NCBI GenBank assembly: GCA_025617375.2
Contig: JAMYGW020000009.1
Coordinates: 310,001-374,000, forward strand
From: Acarospora socialis
Taxonomy: Eukaryota; Ascomycota; Lecanoromycetes; Acarosporales; Acarosporaceae
Length of the DNA: 64,000 nucleotides
Direction of reading: 5' to 3'
Part shown: positions 26,108 to 36,525 of the stretch, piece after piece
Numbering within the stretch: the stretch's first letter is position 1
How the letters are laid out: each line of letters begins with the position of its first letter
Translations under genes and position numbers: made by a program
Notes under the pieces: model-generated
What the model was told of the DNA's origin: nothing
Seen by the model: only the letters and a program-made list of their open reading frames with translations
The model's database searches: none

Positions 26108-26468
26108 TGTTATGATCACACTCAAAAAGAAAAGAATCTGTAAGTCTGAAATCAGAAGTTTGCTTGAAGTGCATACAGAAGAAACTGCTAGACAGCAGTC
26201 ACATGATGATACAACAGCTCAATGATGAGTAGATGAGCTGAGAACTCAATTTCTCAACATTGAGATGTTGAAACATCAAGAATGCTCAACACAGAAATGT
26301 TAAGCACATTCTATATAATAGAGTCATTTCTTTTACAGAAACAATCATGTTCAACTTAAGTAACTATTTAAAAGTTAAAGTTCAGAATCATTTCAGATCA
26401 GCTGTTATATCAATAAGCACAAACTCTTAGTTCTACATATCTGAGAAATCTCAGATTAAAATGTTACA
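26108..26468 (+). repeat. 3' LTR of the Gypsy element (361 bp)
   Basis: Exactly the same length as the 5' copy and preceded by a purine-rich tract (GAGAAGAAAAAAATGA) that fits a plus-strand priming site. Confidence 0.9.
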
Positions 26469-26473
26469 CTGTA
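26469..26473. repeat. Target-site duplication CTGTA, right copy (Gypsy element)
   Basis: Perfect match to 20272-20276. Copia sequence resumes directly after it. Confidence 0.9.
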
Positions 26474-27644
26474 CTATTTACAGATTCTGACAGATAAGCA
26501 TATTTTTTTTGAGCAAGAGACATTGTCAATCATTGATAATAACAAGATATTATGAATTACATAACATCAATACTTTGAACATCTAGAAGACTCAAATCTC
26601 AAATGTATGTTTAAAAATTTAGATATCAATGACATCAATCTACACAGATTTGCAGATAAGTCACTTTATTTATGCAATATCTGTCTGATGACAAATCAGA
26701 AATAATAGTTATTCAAGCTTTTTCAATGATAAATTATCAAAGTGATCAAACTTGTTCATATTGATGTCATCAGTTTCATTACATCAAAAGTATTTGACAG
26801 ATCAGCATAATATATAGTCTTTATAAATGACTATTCTTGCTGACAATACATTTACAACATAAAGATCAAAGATCAGATCAAAGATAAAATTGCACACTTT
26901 GTTAACATAATCTATACACAGATGCATAAAATCATCAAACATATACAAATTAACAACAGCAAGAAGTTCAGAGATTAAGCTCTTATTGATTGACTATAAA
27001 ACAATGATATAAGTTATGAAACTATCATTCTTTATGAACTAAAACAAAATAATGTCATTAAGCAAAGCAATGATCTACTGACTGAAAAGATTAAAGTCAT
27101 GATAATTGACAGTGAAGTATTACATAATTTGTGACTGAAGACAGTCAAGACTGTCTATTATTTACTGAATTAATTATCAATTTCAGCAATAAAAAACAAC
27201 AAAGTTTCACTTCAGCTACTTTATGAATCACTCAATAACAATGATATGATCAATCTGATCAATCTCAGACATGTATGATTTTTTGAATACATCACATATA
27301 TGCATATTTTTAAAGAGAAATAACATCAAAATGTCAAATTTGAGACATAAAGCAACAAGAACATACTGATAGACTATAAAAAATGCAATCAATATAAAAT
27401 CTGATTGCTGAAGAAAGAAAAAGAAAGTAAAGTGATTAAAATTTAAAATGTTTAATTTGATGAAGAACTCAGAATTTATAACTTGAATATGAATCTCAAA
27501 CTACTCAATACTTTCAACTCTGAATTCTCTGAGACACAGATTAATGATTTAAACTCTAAAATTTCAATAAATAATGCAACAAGTACAGAGCAAGAAAATA
27601 TAAGCAATAATACTTTACATTCATTCTGTGCACATCATTCTCTT

Positions 27645-27715
27645 ATGCATCAATTGCAAACTTTTTATCTTGTGCATCAATTGCAAACTTCTCATCTTGT
27701 GCATCAGATGCAAAT
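27645..27715 (+). repeat. Short tandem repeat inside the Copia interior
   Basis: About three copies of a ~27-bp unit containing CTTGTGCATCAATTGCAAAC, in a low-complexity part of the element between its integrase and reverse-transcriptase regions. Confidence 0.6.
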
Positions 27716-29762
27716 ATTATTGATATTGATGCATTTATTTTTTATGTCTGACATGAAAAGTCTCTCATCTTCATACAAATCATCATACATATCTTTAAAC
27801 AAGACATCTCAATCAAAAAAGTACAATAAGAAGTTCAACAATGAGATGAAGAACAAGAAAAAGAACATAATGAAACAATAATTGTCAATTAATGTGTCAA
27901 TACTGTCAAAATACTCAGACAGAGAATAAAAAAAGTTCTTAAGATTCAGTCTTGAGATTATTGTTGTCTTACTCACTGTTCATGATGTGTTTCTTGATGC
28001 TGTCATCATCAACATTATGAAAGAGCATGAACTTAAAGTTCAGTCAGACAGTGAATTCAGCATTTATTATGAGACTGTTGTGAGCTTCAGTTTTAAGCAC
28101 TGAAAATAGATTATGAATGACAAAATTAAGTTTTTGAAAGTTAATTTGACATGAAATTTAGTAATACTATTTCTGAATTGTTACACTCTACATGAAAAAT
28201 GAGTCTATCATTATAAACATAATTTTGACAACACAATCATACAGTATAAAGCACAGTGAGTTGTCAAAGACTTTGAGCAACATTTTAACATCAATTACAA
28301 CAAAATATTTGCTGTCATCATCAAGTTCATGATTTACAAAATTATCTTTGTCATTGTTGCATATTATAACTATGAGTTGAAACAAATGAATATTAAGACA
28401 GTGTTCTTGCATGATGATTTGAAAGAGATAATATACATGATACAACTCACTGAATACAAAAAGAAAAAAAAAGTTATGCAGACTGAAGAAAGTCTTATAT
28501 GAGTTAAAACAGTTTTTTCATTTATGATATGAAATAATACACAAGTTTCTTGCTGACAACAGTTATATATGTCTTCACATAAATAATAACATGTTTTTAA
28601 TCAGCAATCTCATCATCACTATTTATATTGACAACATCTTAATGTGCAGATCAAGCAAGAAAGCAATTTACAATTTAAAGATCAAATTGAGCAGTCAGTT
28701 CAAAATGATGAACTGTGAGACATATAAGTACTACTTAAATATGCAGATAATACACAATAAAATTCATTAAATTCTCATTCTGTCACAGAGAATTTATCTT
28801 AAAAGAGTGTTTATCAAATTCAGTCTCAGTAACACAAAATCAGTTCTGATTTTTATGAATTTTGATACACATTTGATACAGATTAAGAAACTCTCTATTT
28901 TACAGTTAATACAGTGATATCAATGTGTTATAAACTTTCTTATATACACAATGACTCAGATGTATTTTGACATTGTCTTTGCAGTATTAATACTCAGTCA
29001 GTTTTTGCACAATCTCAATGAGATGCATTGAAAGATTTTGAAATAAATGTTTCACTATATATGTAACATTCTCAACATCATCATCAAATACAAATTGAGC
29101 TCAAATCATCTTCAACTTTTAAAATATTTGAACTCAAACTAAGACAGAGATCTCAAAACAAGAAGATCTACAACAAGTTACATGTTTCAGTTAACAAATG
29201 AGTCAGTTTTCTGATGTTTCAAACATCAAAAAACAGTCACTCTGTTTTTTACAGAAACAGAATACATGACTGCAACAGAAACAACAAAGAAAGCTGTCTG
29301 AATGTATGAACTATTACAAAAAATAAGATTTAAAAAATTCAATACAGTATCTATTCAAATAAATAATACAGAAATTATGATCTTGATCAAGAATTCTGAG
29401 TTTCATATTCATACAAAACATATCAATATACATCATCATTACATACAGAAAATCAAATTGCAGAGTCTTATTCATCTTGATTACATTCTTATCAGCAACA
29501 TAATCATTAACAAATTTATTAAGTCACTTTTTATCATCAAATTCACACACTTTATTGATCTTATTAATCTTATCTGTCACTAAAGATTCTGTGATTTATA
29601 TGAGAGAATATTGAGTCATTGTTTAATAAACTTCAATAAAGTATGTTTGAATTGTGTCAGAATCAATTGAATCTTTGCAGTAAACTGAGTGATTTATCAT
29701 AAAGATTCATTTTTTTTTTCTTTTTATTCATCTCACTGTCATCAAAACAGTCTGAGAAGATG

Positions 29763-29937
29763 TGTCAGAAATTCAGATTTTATTCAATAGAAATTCTCAT
29801 AGAGTTTTAGATCACATTCTTCAGTAGTTTATTTGAATTTAGTGGTGCACATCACATATTGTGTAAATTAATTTTAGATACTCTAGATAATAATGACAAC
29901 TAATACTACTTGCATGCTTTGACCTCCAAGTCTGACA
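29763..29937 (+). repeat. 3' LTR of the Copia element (175 bp)
   Basis: Matches the 5' LTR in length and ends. A short purine-rich tract (CTGAGAAGATG) lies directly before it at 29752-29762. The last ~30 bp (outer edge) keep C-rich sequence that the 5' copy has lost; the first part (inner) has lost C and G that the 5' copy keeps. Confidence 0.92.
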
Positions 29938-29942
29938 TCTAT
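29938..29942. repeat. Target-site duplication TCTAT, right copy (Copia element)
   Basis: Perfect match to 18496-18500. Normal-composition host DNA follows at once. Confidence 0.9.
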
Positions 29943-30184
29943 GACCAGGAACTAGACTCCCAGAGAGCTTCATTTTCCATTCAGCTCTCACTGTTAGTGG
30001 GCACTATGCTCACCTTCTTGAAAAATACCATCGCTCCTGTTGCCTTCCATCTTCTACTCATCAACCTCGTCAGCAATGTTGTAGTATTCGCTCCTGTCCA
30101 TCTCTATGCTTGGCGCGTTTGCCAAGTCAAGGCTTGGTCTGCGTCTTTCAGGAGGATCACACAGTCACTGGCATTTCCCCATTT

Positions 30185-30960
30185 CTATTCGACAATGTAC
30201 CGTCCCCACCGTCTTCTAGCTTTTGCCAGATCTATTATCAAGAGCTTGCAACCTTCTAGGTAGCTGTTCGACAGTCTCCTGATCTTCTCATAAAAGTCAA
30301 TCTGGTACAGTCTGAAACCAAAGTTGAGAGTGTGTAACAGCGGTGTGATTAAATATCATCTTACAGTCTGTGGCTCTGAAGGGATTTCCGCCTCTTTCAA
30401 AGCAAAGTCATATTCCGCAGAGCTGCCATCAAAATCAATTCTCAAGTCCTCTGCAGCCTGCAAAGGACTTTCAAGATCCGTGGCTGCTCGTGTCTAAGAA
30501 CATCAGTTTAAATTGCACATCAGTAGGAAGGAACAGGGTGGGAATGTGAGGTATAGCTCTTACAGATATCTTGACTCTTTTATGCAGCGGTTGAGAGCAT
30601 GTTTCGCAGAGAGCCTTAAGTCGCTCCAGTAGGGAGTCAAAACCGCGTCGCTGCACAGTGGCCCATTCTTGATGCATAGTAGACTCCTGCAGTCGATCGT
30701 CCAAAGTTCTCAGAAGCATCAATGACCAGTCACAGATCTCAATACGCTGACTGACTGATGATCCAACATTCAGTTCAAAGTTAGTGCTGATCTCAGCATC
30801 GACAGAAAGACAATTTTGAAGTGATGACTTTGGGTAAAGTCCGAAATCAAATGCAGGTGAATAACTCCATTAGATTGAGATAGTGCTGATGATATGCATC
30901 TGAGACATCGCAGTAACTCAGAAGTACGAAATGTACCATAATTGTGTTTGAGCCAGGACC
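30185..30960 (-). pseudogene. Hypothetical gene, C-terminal exons, probably decayed
   Basis: Three minus-strand exons keep phase with good splice sites: about 30864..30564, 30493..30365 and 30301..30185 (stop). They give ~180 residues that look like real protein: I-E-I-C-D-W-S-L-M-L-L-R-T-L-D-D, then E-Y-D-F-A-L-K-E-A-E, then a final helix-rich exon with D-F-Y-E-K-I-R-R-L and A-K-A-R-R-R-W-G-R-Y. Upstream, at about 30960-30850, another protein-like stretch (V-F-D-S-G-P-G-S-N-T) runs into the first exon in a different frame with no intron between, which suggests a 1-nt frameshift. I do not recognise the family. The stop lies about 240 bp from the Copia insertion, so the transposon did not cut the gene itself. 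Confidence 0.45.
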
Positions 30961-31107
30961 AGAGTCAAAAACATGATAGTGGAGAGATGGGTGAGCTTTC
31001 CGAAGTCATCACAAAGTTCTCAAACTCCTCTCAGTGGAGAGCTCCTCCCTCAGTCATAGCTTTGGTTTGTTAGGCACAGTGAGATTGCGCTGCTCGTACG
31101 GTGCGAT

Positions 31108-32300
31108 TCAGAGTGTCTCTGTCATTGAAATGGGATAGGAACCATATTGTGTCTGGTAACACACTTGACCTGAGTTCATCATTGTAGATGAAAAGTCTGG
31201 ACTTTCCTCTGTTTCGATCTTTGGTGCTGGTAACAATGCATGCTCGCAATTCAATGCGGGCCTTAGGGCACCGCCGTTGCGTAACTCACTGAAGTAAACG
31301 ACCTTCTTTTGTGCCACATTGTAGGGGTGGCAGAGCTTGTTCTCTGGCTCAATGAGCACATATAACTTGAAATCTTCCCCCGGATCTTGACCGGAGATTG
31401 GATTGACGAGATGTAGAGCAGGTTTGTCGTCACTTGGTCCTGCACAATGGTTTGAGAAGGTATTCAAGCCGCAGTGTTTTCTTTGTCCCAAAGATTCTCC
31501 GCGCTTGGCCCCATCTGCCCAGCCCTCATCCGTTCCTACCAGCCATTCAGACATGTTACTGCCTCTTCTCCTGCCTCAATGACAGCTTGCTCTCTGGCCT
31601 TAGTGGCTTCATCTTTCTGAATCCTTTGGATAGAGCTGTATAGCTCTCAAATCACCAGTTGCTTTACCACATCTGGTTTCGTCTCTGCCTCCTTCACACT
31701 CTGCTGGTGTGACATTGAGTCTCTCGCTGTGTTGACAGCATTCTTGAGGGTGTCTACTTTGACTCGATCAAAGTGTTTGTCACACAGTAGACTCGCTGTA
31801 TGTAGATCCTTTAGATTAACCTGCAGTTCTCTCAGTGCACTTCCCTTTGGCGATGTCAGTGTCTCCGTCCGTTCCAGTGTCATGTCTGTCCTTATTCCTG
31901 TGTCGGTTGTAGTCTCTGCGTTTGTCTCAGGTGTACTTACTCGCCGTTTCTTTCTAGCAGAGTTCCTGAGCTGCTGTTTCTTTTGCCCCGAGTCAAGTAT
32001 ATTTGTTGACGAAAGTCTCCTGGATAGTAGTGTGACCAAACACCGATTCATATAGTGGCCTTCCTTTAGAGCTCACTGCCTCACGTTTAGCCCTAGAAGT
32101 TGTAGATGTCATACCGCTAAAGGTGACCAGAGACAGTGGCTTAGCAAGTTCTTGGCGCTATTCCTCAAGCTTGTCGGAGATTTTTCTGGCATCTTTTGCA
32201 AGCTCGACCAACGTACGTTCCTCCTCCTGTTCCAAACCCTTCACTCTCTAATGTTCACGATATGTATCTCCCCGTTCCAGGATGTTGAGTATTATCAAAC
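31108..32300 (-). pseudogene. Minus-strand coding remnants, unknown family
   Basis: Two long minus-strand open stretches (31554-31108 and 32051-31647) and a coiled-coil-like stretch near 32260-32170 (V-K-G-L-E-Q-E-E-E-R-T-L-V-E-L-A) read like protein. The last is interrupted by a stop. They may be upstream exons of the gene at 30185-30960, now broken, or a separate decayed gene. A segment S-V-K-E-A-E-T here resembles R-V-K-E-A-E-T in the remnant near 35.9 kb, hinting at related copies. No domain is named with confidence. Confidence 0.32.
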
Positions 32301-35300
32301 AAGATTATGTTCTCTGTCGTAATGGTGTTGCTTTGGGCCATTCATTATATCGGATGCCTGTATATCTTACTTAGCAAGAGTCTACCTTCGTAGTTGAAAA
32401 TGACTACCTGAACGGTCTGATATGTTTGACGCTGTACATTAATCTCTGGGGCACACAAAGTTGCACACTACCTCGGTAGTTGCTGAGCGTTGCATGCGGA
32501 CTGGACGGCCAAGAGAAACTTTCAAATTGGGTGTTGTTGAAGAAGGCGCAGCGCAAGTTTCACAACGTGTATGTATTCGTTGAGAACGAGAACGAAGAAA
32601 GAGTAACAACATCATAGCGTAGCTGACAACATCGTTGTTTCACACAAATATGATGTTCCAGCACAAATGTTTAGGCTTATGTTATGCCTGAGCTTGATGG
32701 CAAGTGCGGTGAGTTGAAAGCTAAGCTTGAAGCTCATCTATTATCTTGCTAGAGCAGCAGGTCAAACAAACAAACAATCAATCAATCTAGAAAGAGAATT
32801 CGGAGAGTGAAGAGAGGTCTCAACAATGAGTGATGCAAGTGATTGTAGTGTTTTGTATAGCTGTAAGTGAAGTAACAGTCTGAAGCGTGAGCATAACCCC
32901 TTAAGCGTCATCCACATCCTTGTCCGATAGTCGACCAGGCTTGCCGGACTGGAGATTTTGAAGCTACAACTTATATGTATATCATACTTATTCAGTTGAG
33001 CAAGACTGTTGATTGAAAAGTTCTGCGAAAGATGTCTGTTGGGATCAGACCGATCCACAAGTACTTCTATACATCAAGCTCTGTTCTTTTCACTTTGAAT
33101 TGAAGCTGACTTTGATTGTATGACACGGATGACATACAGAAGTTGAACTCACGGTATGCCGAGATCTTTGCTTTGGTGATTCTGGCCTTATACTTTTCAC
33201 AAGGTTGAGTGTGACTCATGAGTATGTTCTTCTTTTTTTGAAAGATGATAGACTTCTCAGACACACGTGGCATGGTTGCATGTGTGTGATAGATCAGTCC
33301 AAGTTATACATTTGATAAATCAGTAATGACCCTTTATTTTTGAATAATCTCCACCATAACCGACCCATTGCTCATATGTTAGCATTTCGGTACCAAAGCG
33401 CAGGACCAAATCCATCTGTCCTCACCAATACTTGCCTGAATCATTTAGTCAGACGGTCTTGCTTCAGGAAGCCTCGGTATTTTAAACACTGGATTTTCTG
33501 TCTGTGCTCAAGGTGTCCAGAAGGAGACGTCCAGCATCCAAGTTTCAGGGTAGTAAGTCGTTTTCAGAAACGATCTAAATAGTTGAATACCGTATACATC
33601 AGTTCAATCCTAGAGTTCCGTTGAGAGTAGAGTCCTTATCACTTCTTCATGTGCCCCATGCTTCGAGCCCTGTCATGTCAAGGGGCGAAACAAGCGCAAG
33701 GCGTAGACTCAATATCCTTTGGCGATTGAGCAACAGACGGCTCTTTTATCAGAGCGCTCAGTGGAGCCTGGACGTCGACTAGCACACACGAGAGAAAGGA
33801 ACCAGTGCCACCGGAAGAGTTCGTCAGCATTGCGGCCGAAAATATTTTCAAAATATTTTATCGGCAGAAAAGGCTCTCAAAATAGTGGGCCGCTTCTGAT
33901 TTGCACTACCGGCCGAAGGTGCTTCTATCTTGTTCGTTTCCAGATTCAAATCGTCTGTGGCCGCCAAGTTTCGGAATCTTGTTTTGAACGGGCTGGAGAG
34001 GCAGAGATATAAGACAGCCTTGCGTCGCGTGAGCCTTTAATTGAGGATTTCTCGTCTCGTTATTCACCAGATACCCGTGAAACGCGTCTACTCAACCGTT
34101 TCTTTGGCCGCAAGCCTGCTTGCTATCACCGATCATTCTAGAAATTCTTGTTTCACCCAAAGACTGGCATATGCTTTGCAATCAGGTAAGCGCTTCAGGT
34201 GCTGAGTACAGCCCGAGACTCAGTGTTCTCTTGAGCATGACTGTGGGTTGTATGTCCTAGCTAGCCTCATCTTCTAGGAAGGATTGAAGAGGATTGGTGG
34301 TTTTCAAGGCGGAGGTGCAGTGACTAGGACGTGCTGGAGTTTCCACTCTATTACTGAGCGGTCGAACGGACGCACCTCAATTTGCCGGACGTAGAGGTAA
34401 CGGCAACAGCTCTCTTATCTGTGCGGAGTCGGTTCAGGCAGGGCTCCAGGCGCACGAGTCTCCGTGTTTGCGACGTCGGCTGCAACCAGTTCGTATTGCT
34501 TTGCCCTACCCGTAGATGACTTTGCCACTTACCCGGTTATCTCATCCAACTCTTTCCATCAAGGAGAAGAATGACCAGATGTAAGGAATAATGATTGGAC
34601 ACATGTTCGGGTTGAGCTATTGTCAAGATAGTCAATTGCAGCTCTCCTGAACGGTAGGTTTGGCATTGTCTTCAGTTTAAAGTTCCCTTGTAACATCAAA
34701 GCAAATGTGAAAATCCACATCCTGTTGGGGATTATAGCGGCACAGCCTTCAGAGAGCACTGTGGTTTAGAGGCAGAAGGTTTAACGCGGATACGATTGCC
34801 GTCGTTTTTTTCCACAATCCCGTAGGAAACTGAGTACAGATCAGTCTTTGATACCAATGAAAATATCATCGATGAATCTGAAGACCAAGAGCAGGCGCAG
34901 ACTGTCTTGAAGGGTAAGATAGGAGGACAGTAAGTGGAAGGGGACGGCCTTCCACAGATCTGGGCGGTTTCGCCCTTGTACTGTCATAGCTGTGATTTGA
35001 TCTTCAAGCGATGAACGTTATCTTTCGCTCTATAACAACCTCTTCTGCGAGCAGCTTTGCTCTTTTTCTTCCTTCCTTAGCCTCGTTCATCGAAAACGGT
35101 GGCTGCCATCTCTCCCTTCGAAAATGCTTTCTGCCATCCACGCAAATTGTCTTAACCTGATTCGGACTGACCTAAAGCACCCGCGCTGCCGCCGGGCTAA
35201 TTGTTGTGTATATAACGTTATATATAAGCTCACAGTGAGAGACATGGCATTCTTCTCCACCTAGGATTGTATGCGCAGGGCACAAATAGTGCCTTCTTTT

Positions 35301-35703
35301 ACAGTCTTCGAAGAGAGTGTTCCGGTGGTCTTCCATGGCTATGACCCCTCATCTTCCGTACTCGACCGAACCATATAAATGATAACTCCCTCATCTTCGC
35401 CGCCTCCCTGTCTGCCAAACTTGTGACGATGTCTCTTTGCATCTGTCTTTGCCTCTTTATCTGCTATGATCGCTGACACGTCCAACATCGTGTCGTGAGC
35501 GATCTCAACGCTGGTGGTGCACCAAACATGGGAGAAATTGCTACAAACATGCGCAAGTTACAGTCTGATAAGTTTATGATTGAGCTGTTTGCCGTAGGCG
35601 CGAATCAGGTAACAAAAGAGTCGGGTCCAGAGCGCCGACCCTTGAGCAAAGATGTCCGAGGGCAAGATAAAGACGTTACAACCCTAGGTCACGTCGTCCT
35701 CAC
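32301..35703. other. Gene-poor stretch in the accessory zone
   Basis: About 3.4 kb of near-normal composition with only short, unconvincing open frames. It contains an imperfect 31-bp inverted repeat at 33835-33865 (GCCGA..TCGGC arms around AAAATATTTT) and a perfect 16-bp palindrome TATATAACGTTATATA at 35209-35224. No transposon ends or RNA genes were recognised. Confidence 0.4.
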
Positions 35704-36525
35704 CTTGGGAGGTGAGCAAGAGCTTTCGTATGCCATGTGGGCACAAGCCAGACTGACTGCCGGTGCGGCAGCGATCCAACACGCTCCGGACCGCCGCACA
35801 GAGCCGCTCGAGGTCCGGCTCGTTTCCAGCCCCGCCGGGCAGGATGGTGTTCTCGACCTAAACAACTTCTCCTTATCTGCTTTGTAATATTGCAAATTGT
35901 TCAATTTGTGCAGCTGTTTCTGCTTCTTTCACTCTTTCTGCAAAAGTCTCTTGGCTTGGTTCTGTGTCTTCCGGTGAGAATCTGCATCTTCGTTCTTGTC
36001 TTCCATCTTCAAATCCTTTTCAAAATCATCAGTCCCCTTATTTGGCGGGTGCGAGGGTGGCGGAGAAGACGGTGGCGGAGAAGACGGTGGCGGCAACGGG
36101 ATTGGAGACAGTGGAGGCGGCGGCGACAGCGGCAGTGGTGACAACAGCTTTGTTCTATCTGAAGTTAGCATAACCCAGGGAGCCAAATACAACGTGAGCC
36201 TACTTACTTTGGGGATTTCATCGGGACGATCGGCCGTCTTCTTGGTCCGTACTGCAAGCGGCTGGAGTTGGAGAATATTGGTGGCCGAAGATATGGTGAG
36301 CCACTTGACATCTTGCGTCAACAGTTCACCGGTCTTGCTCTGCCCAAATTCGTTTTAGTTCAGTGTCAGACGGGTTGGTGTGTGTTTGCGAGTGATAACT
36401 GAGAAAATGCTGCCACCTAAGCTTGGTATGCCCTGTAGCTTGTTTGTGACTGGTCTGATCTCAGACTGTTCCGTATTTCTATAAGACACGACCACAGAGT
36501 AAGGAGCGAGTGGGCACTATGCCCA
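35704..36525 (-). pseudogene. Minus-strand coding remnant, unknown family
   Basis: Several stretches look coding on the minus strand. One at about 36517-36230 contains Y-S-V-V-V-S-Y-R-N-T-E-Q and K-W-L-T-I-S-S-A-T-N and has one in-frame stop. A Pro/Ser-rich block lies at 36170-36030 and a coiled coil at 35980-35880. A clean exon at 35857-35704 (acceptor TTTAG, donor GTGAGG) contains D-L-E-R-L-C-A-A-V-R-S-V-L-D-R-C. Frames do not chain without breaks, so decay is likely. A competing 130-codon plus-strand frame (35495-35887) overlaps this exon and is probably a shadow. Function unknown. Confidence 0.35.

Larger units (their letters stand above)
20277..26468 (+). mobile_element. Gypsy-type LTR retrotransposon, broken, nested inside the Copia element
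   Basis: 6,192 bp with 361-bp LTRs at both ends, in the same orientation as its host element. Parts in order: 5' LTR; gag-like region about 20.85-21.7 kb; a long poorly recognised stretch; reverse transcriptase about 23.0-23.65 kb; RNase H about 23.8-24.25 kb; integrase about 24.35-25.2 kb; a chromodomain-like tail about 25.4-25.6 kb; purine-rich tract just before the 3' LTR at 26090-26107. Reverse transcriptase before integrase marks Gypsy, and the tail suggests a chromovirus. It is a fossil with dozens of breaks. It must be younger than the Copia insertion. Both carry the same mutation pattern, so that process acted at least partly after nesting. Confidence 0.88.
18501..29937 (+). mobile_element. 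Copia-type LTR retrotransposon, broken, with a nested Gypsy-type element
   Basis: The element spans 11,437 bp. Without the nested insert and its duplicated 5 bp it would be about 5.24 kb, a usual size for Copia elements. Parts in order on the plus strand: 5' LTR; gag-like region about 18.9-19.9 kb; a pre-integrase region split by the Gypsy insertion; integrase-core-like region about 26.7-27.3 kb; reverse-transcriptase region of Copia type about 27.9-28.8 kb; RNase H-like region about 29.0-29.6 kb; 3' LTR. This order (integrase before reverse transcriptase) marks the Copia superfamily. It is a fossil with dozens of breaks and cannot be active. The whole interior is extremely AT-rich. LTR divergence cannot date it, because the differences look like directed mutation (RIP-like), not clock-like drift. 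Confidence 0.88.

Noticed and set aside
27645-27715. Short spaced repeats considered as a CRISPR-like array
   Set aside because: The units are direct tandem repeats inside a eukaryotic retrotransposon, without regular unique spacers.
35495-35887. Plus-strand open frame of 130 codons
   Set aside because: The minus strand of the same DNA has a spliced, more protein-like exon (35857-35704), and the plus frame lacks any recognised feature. Kept as an alternative only.
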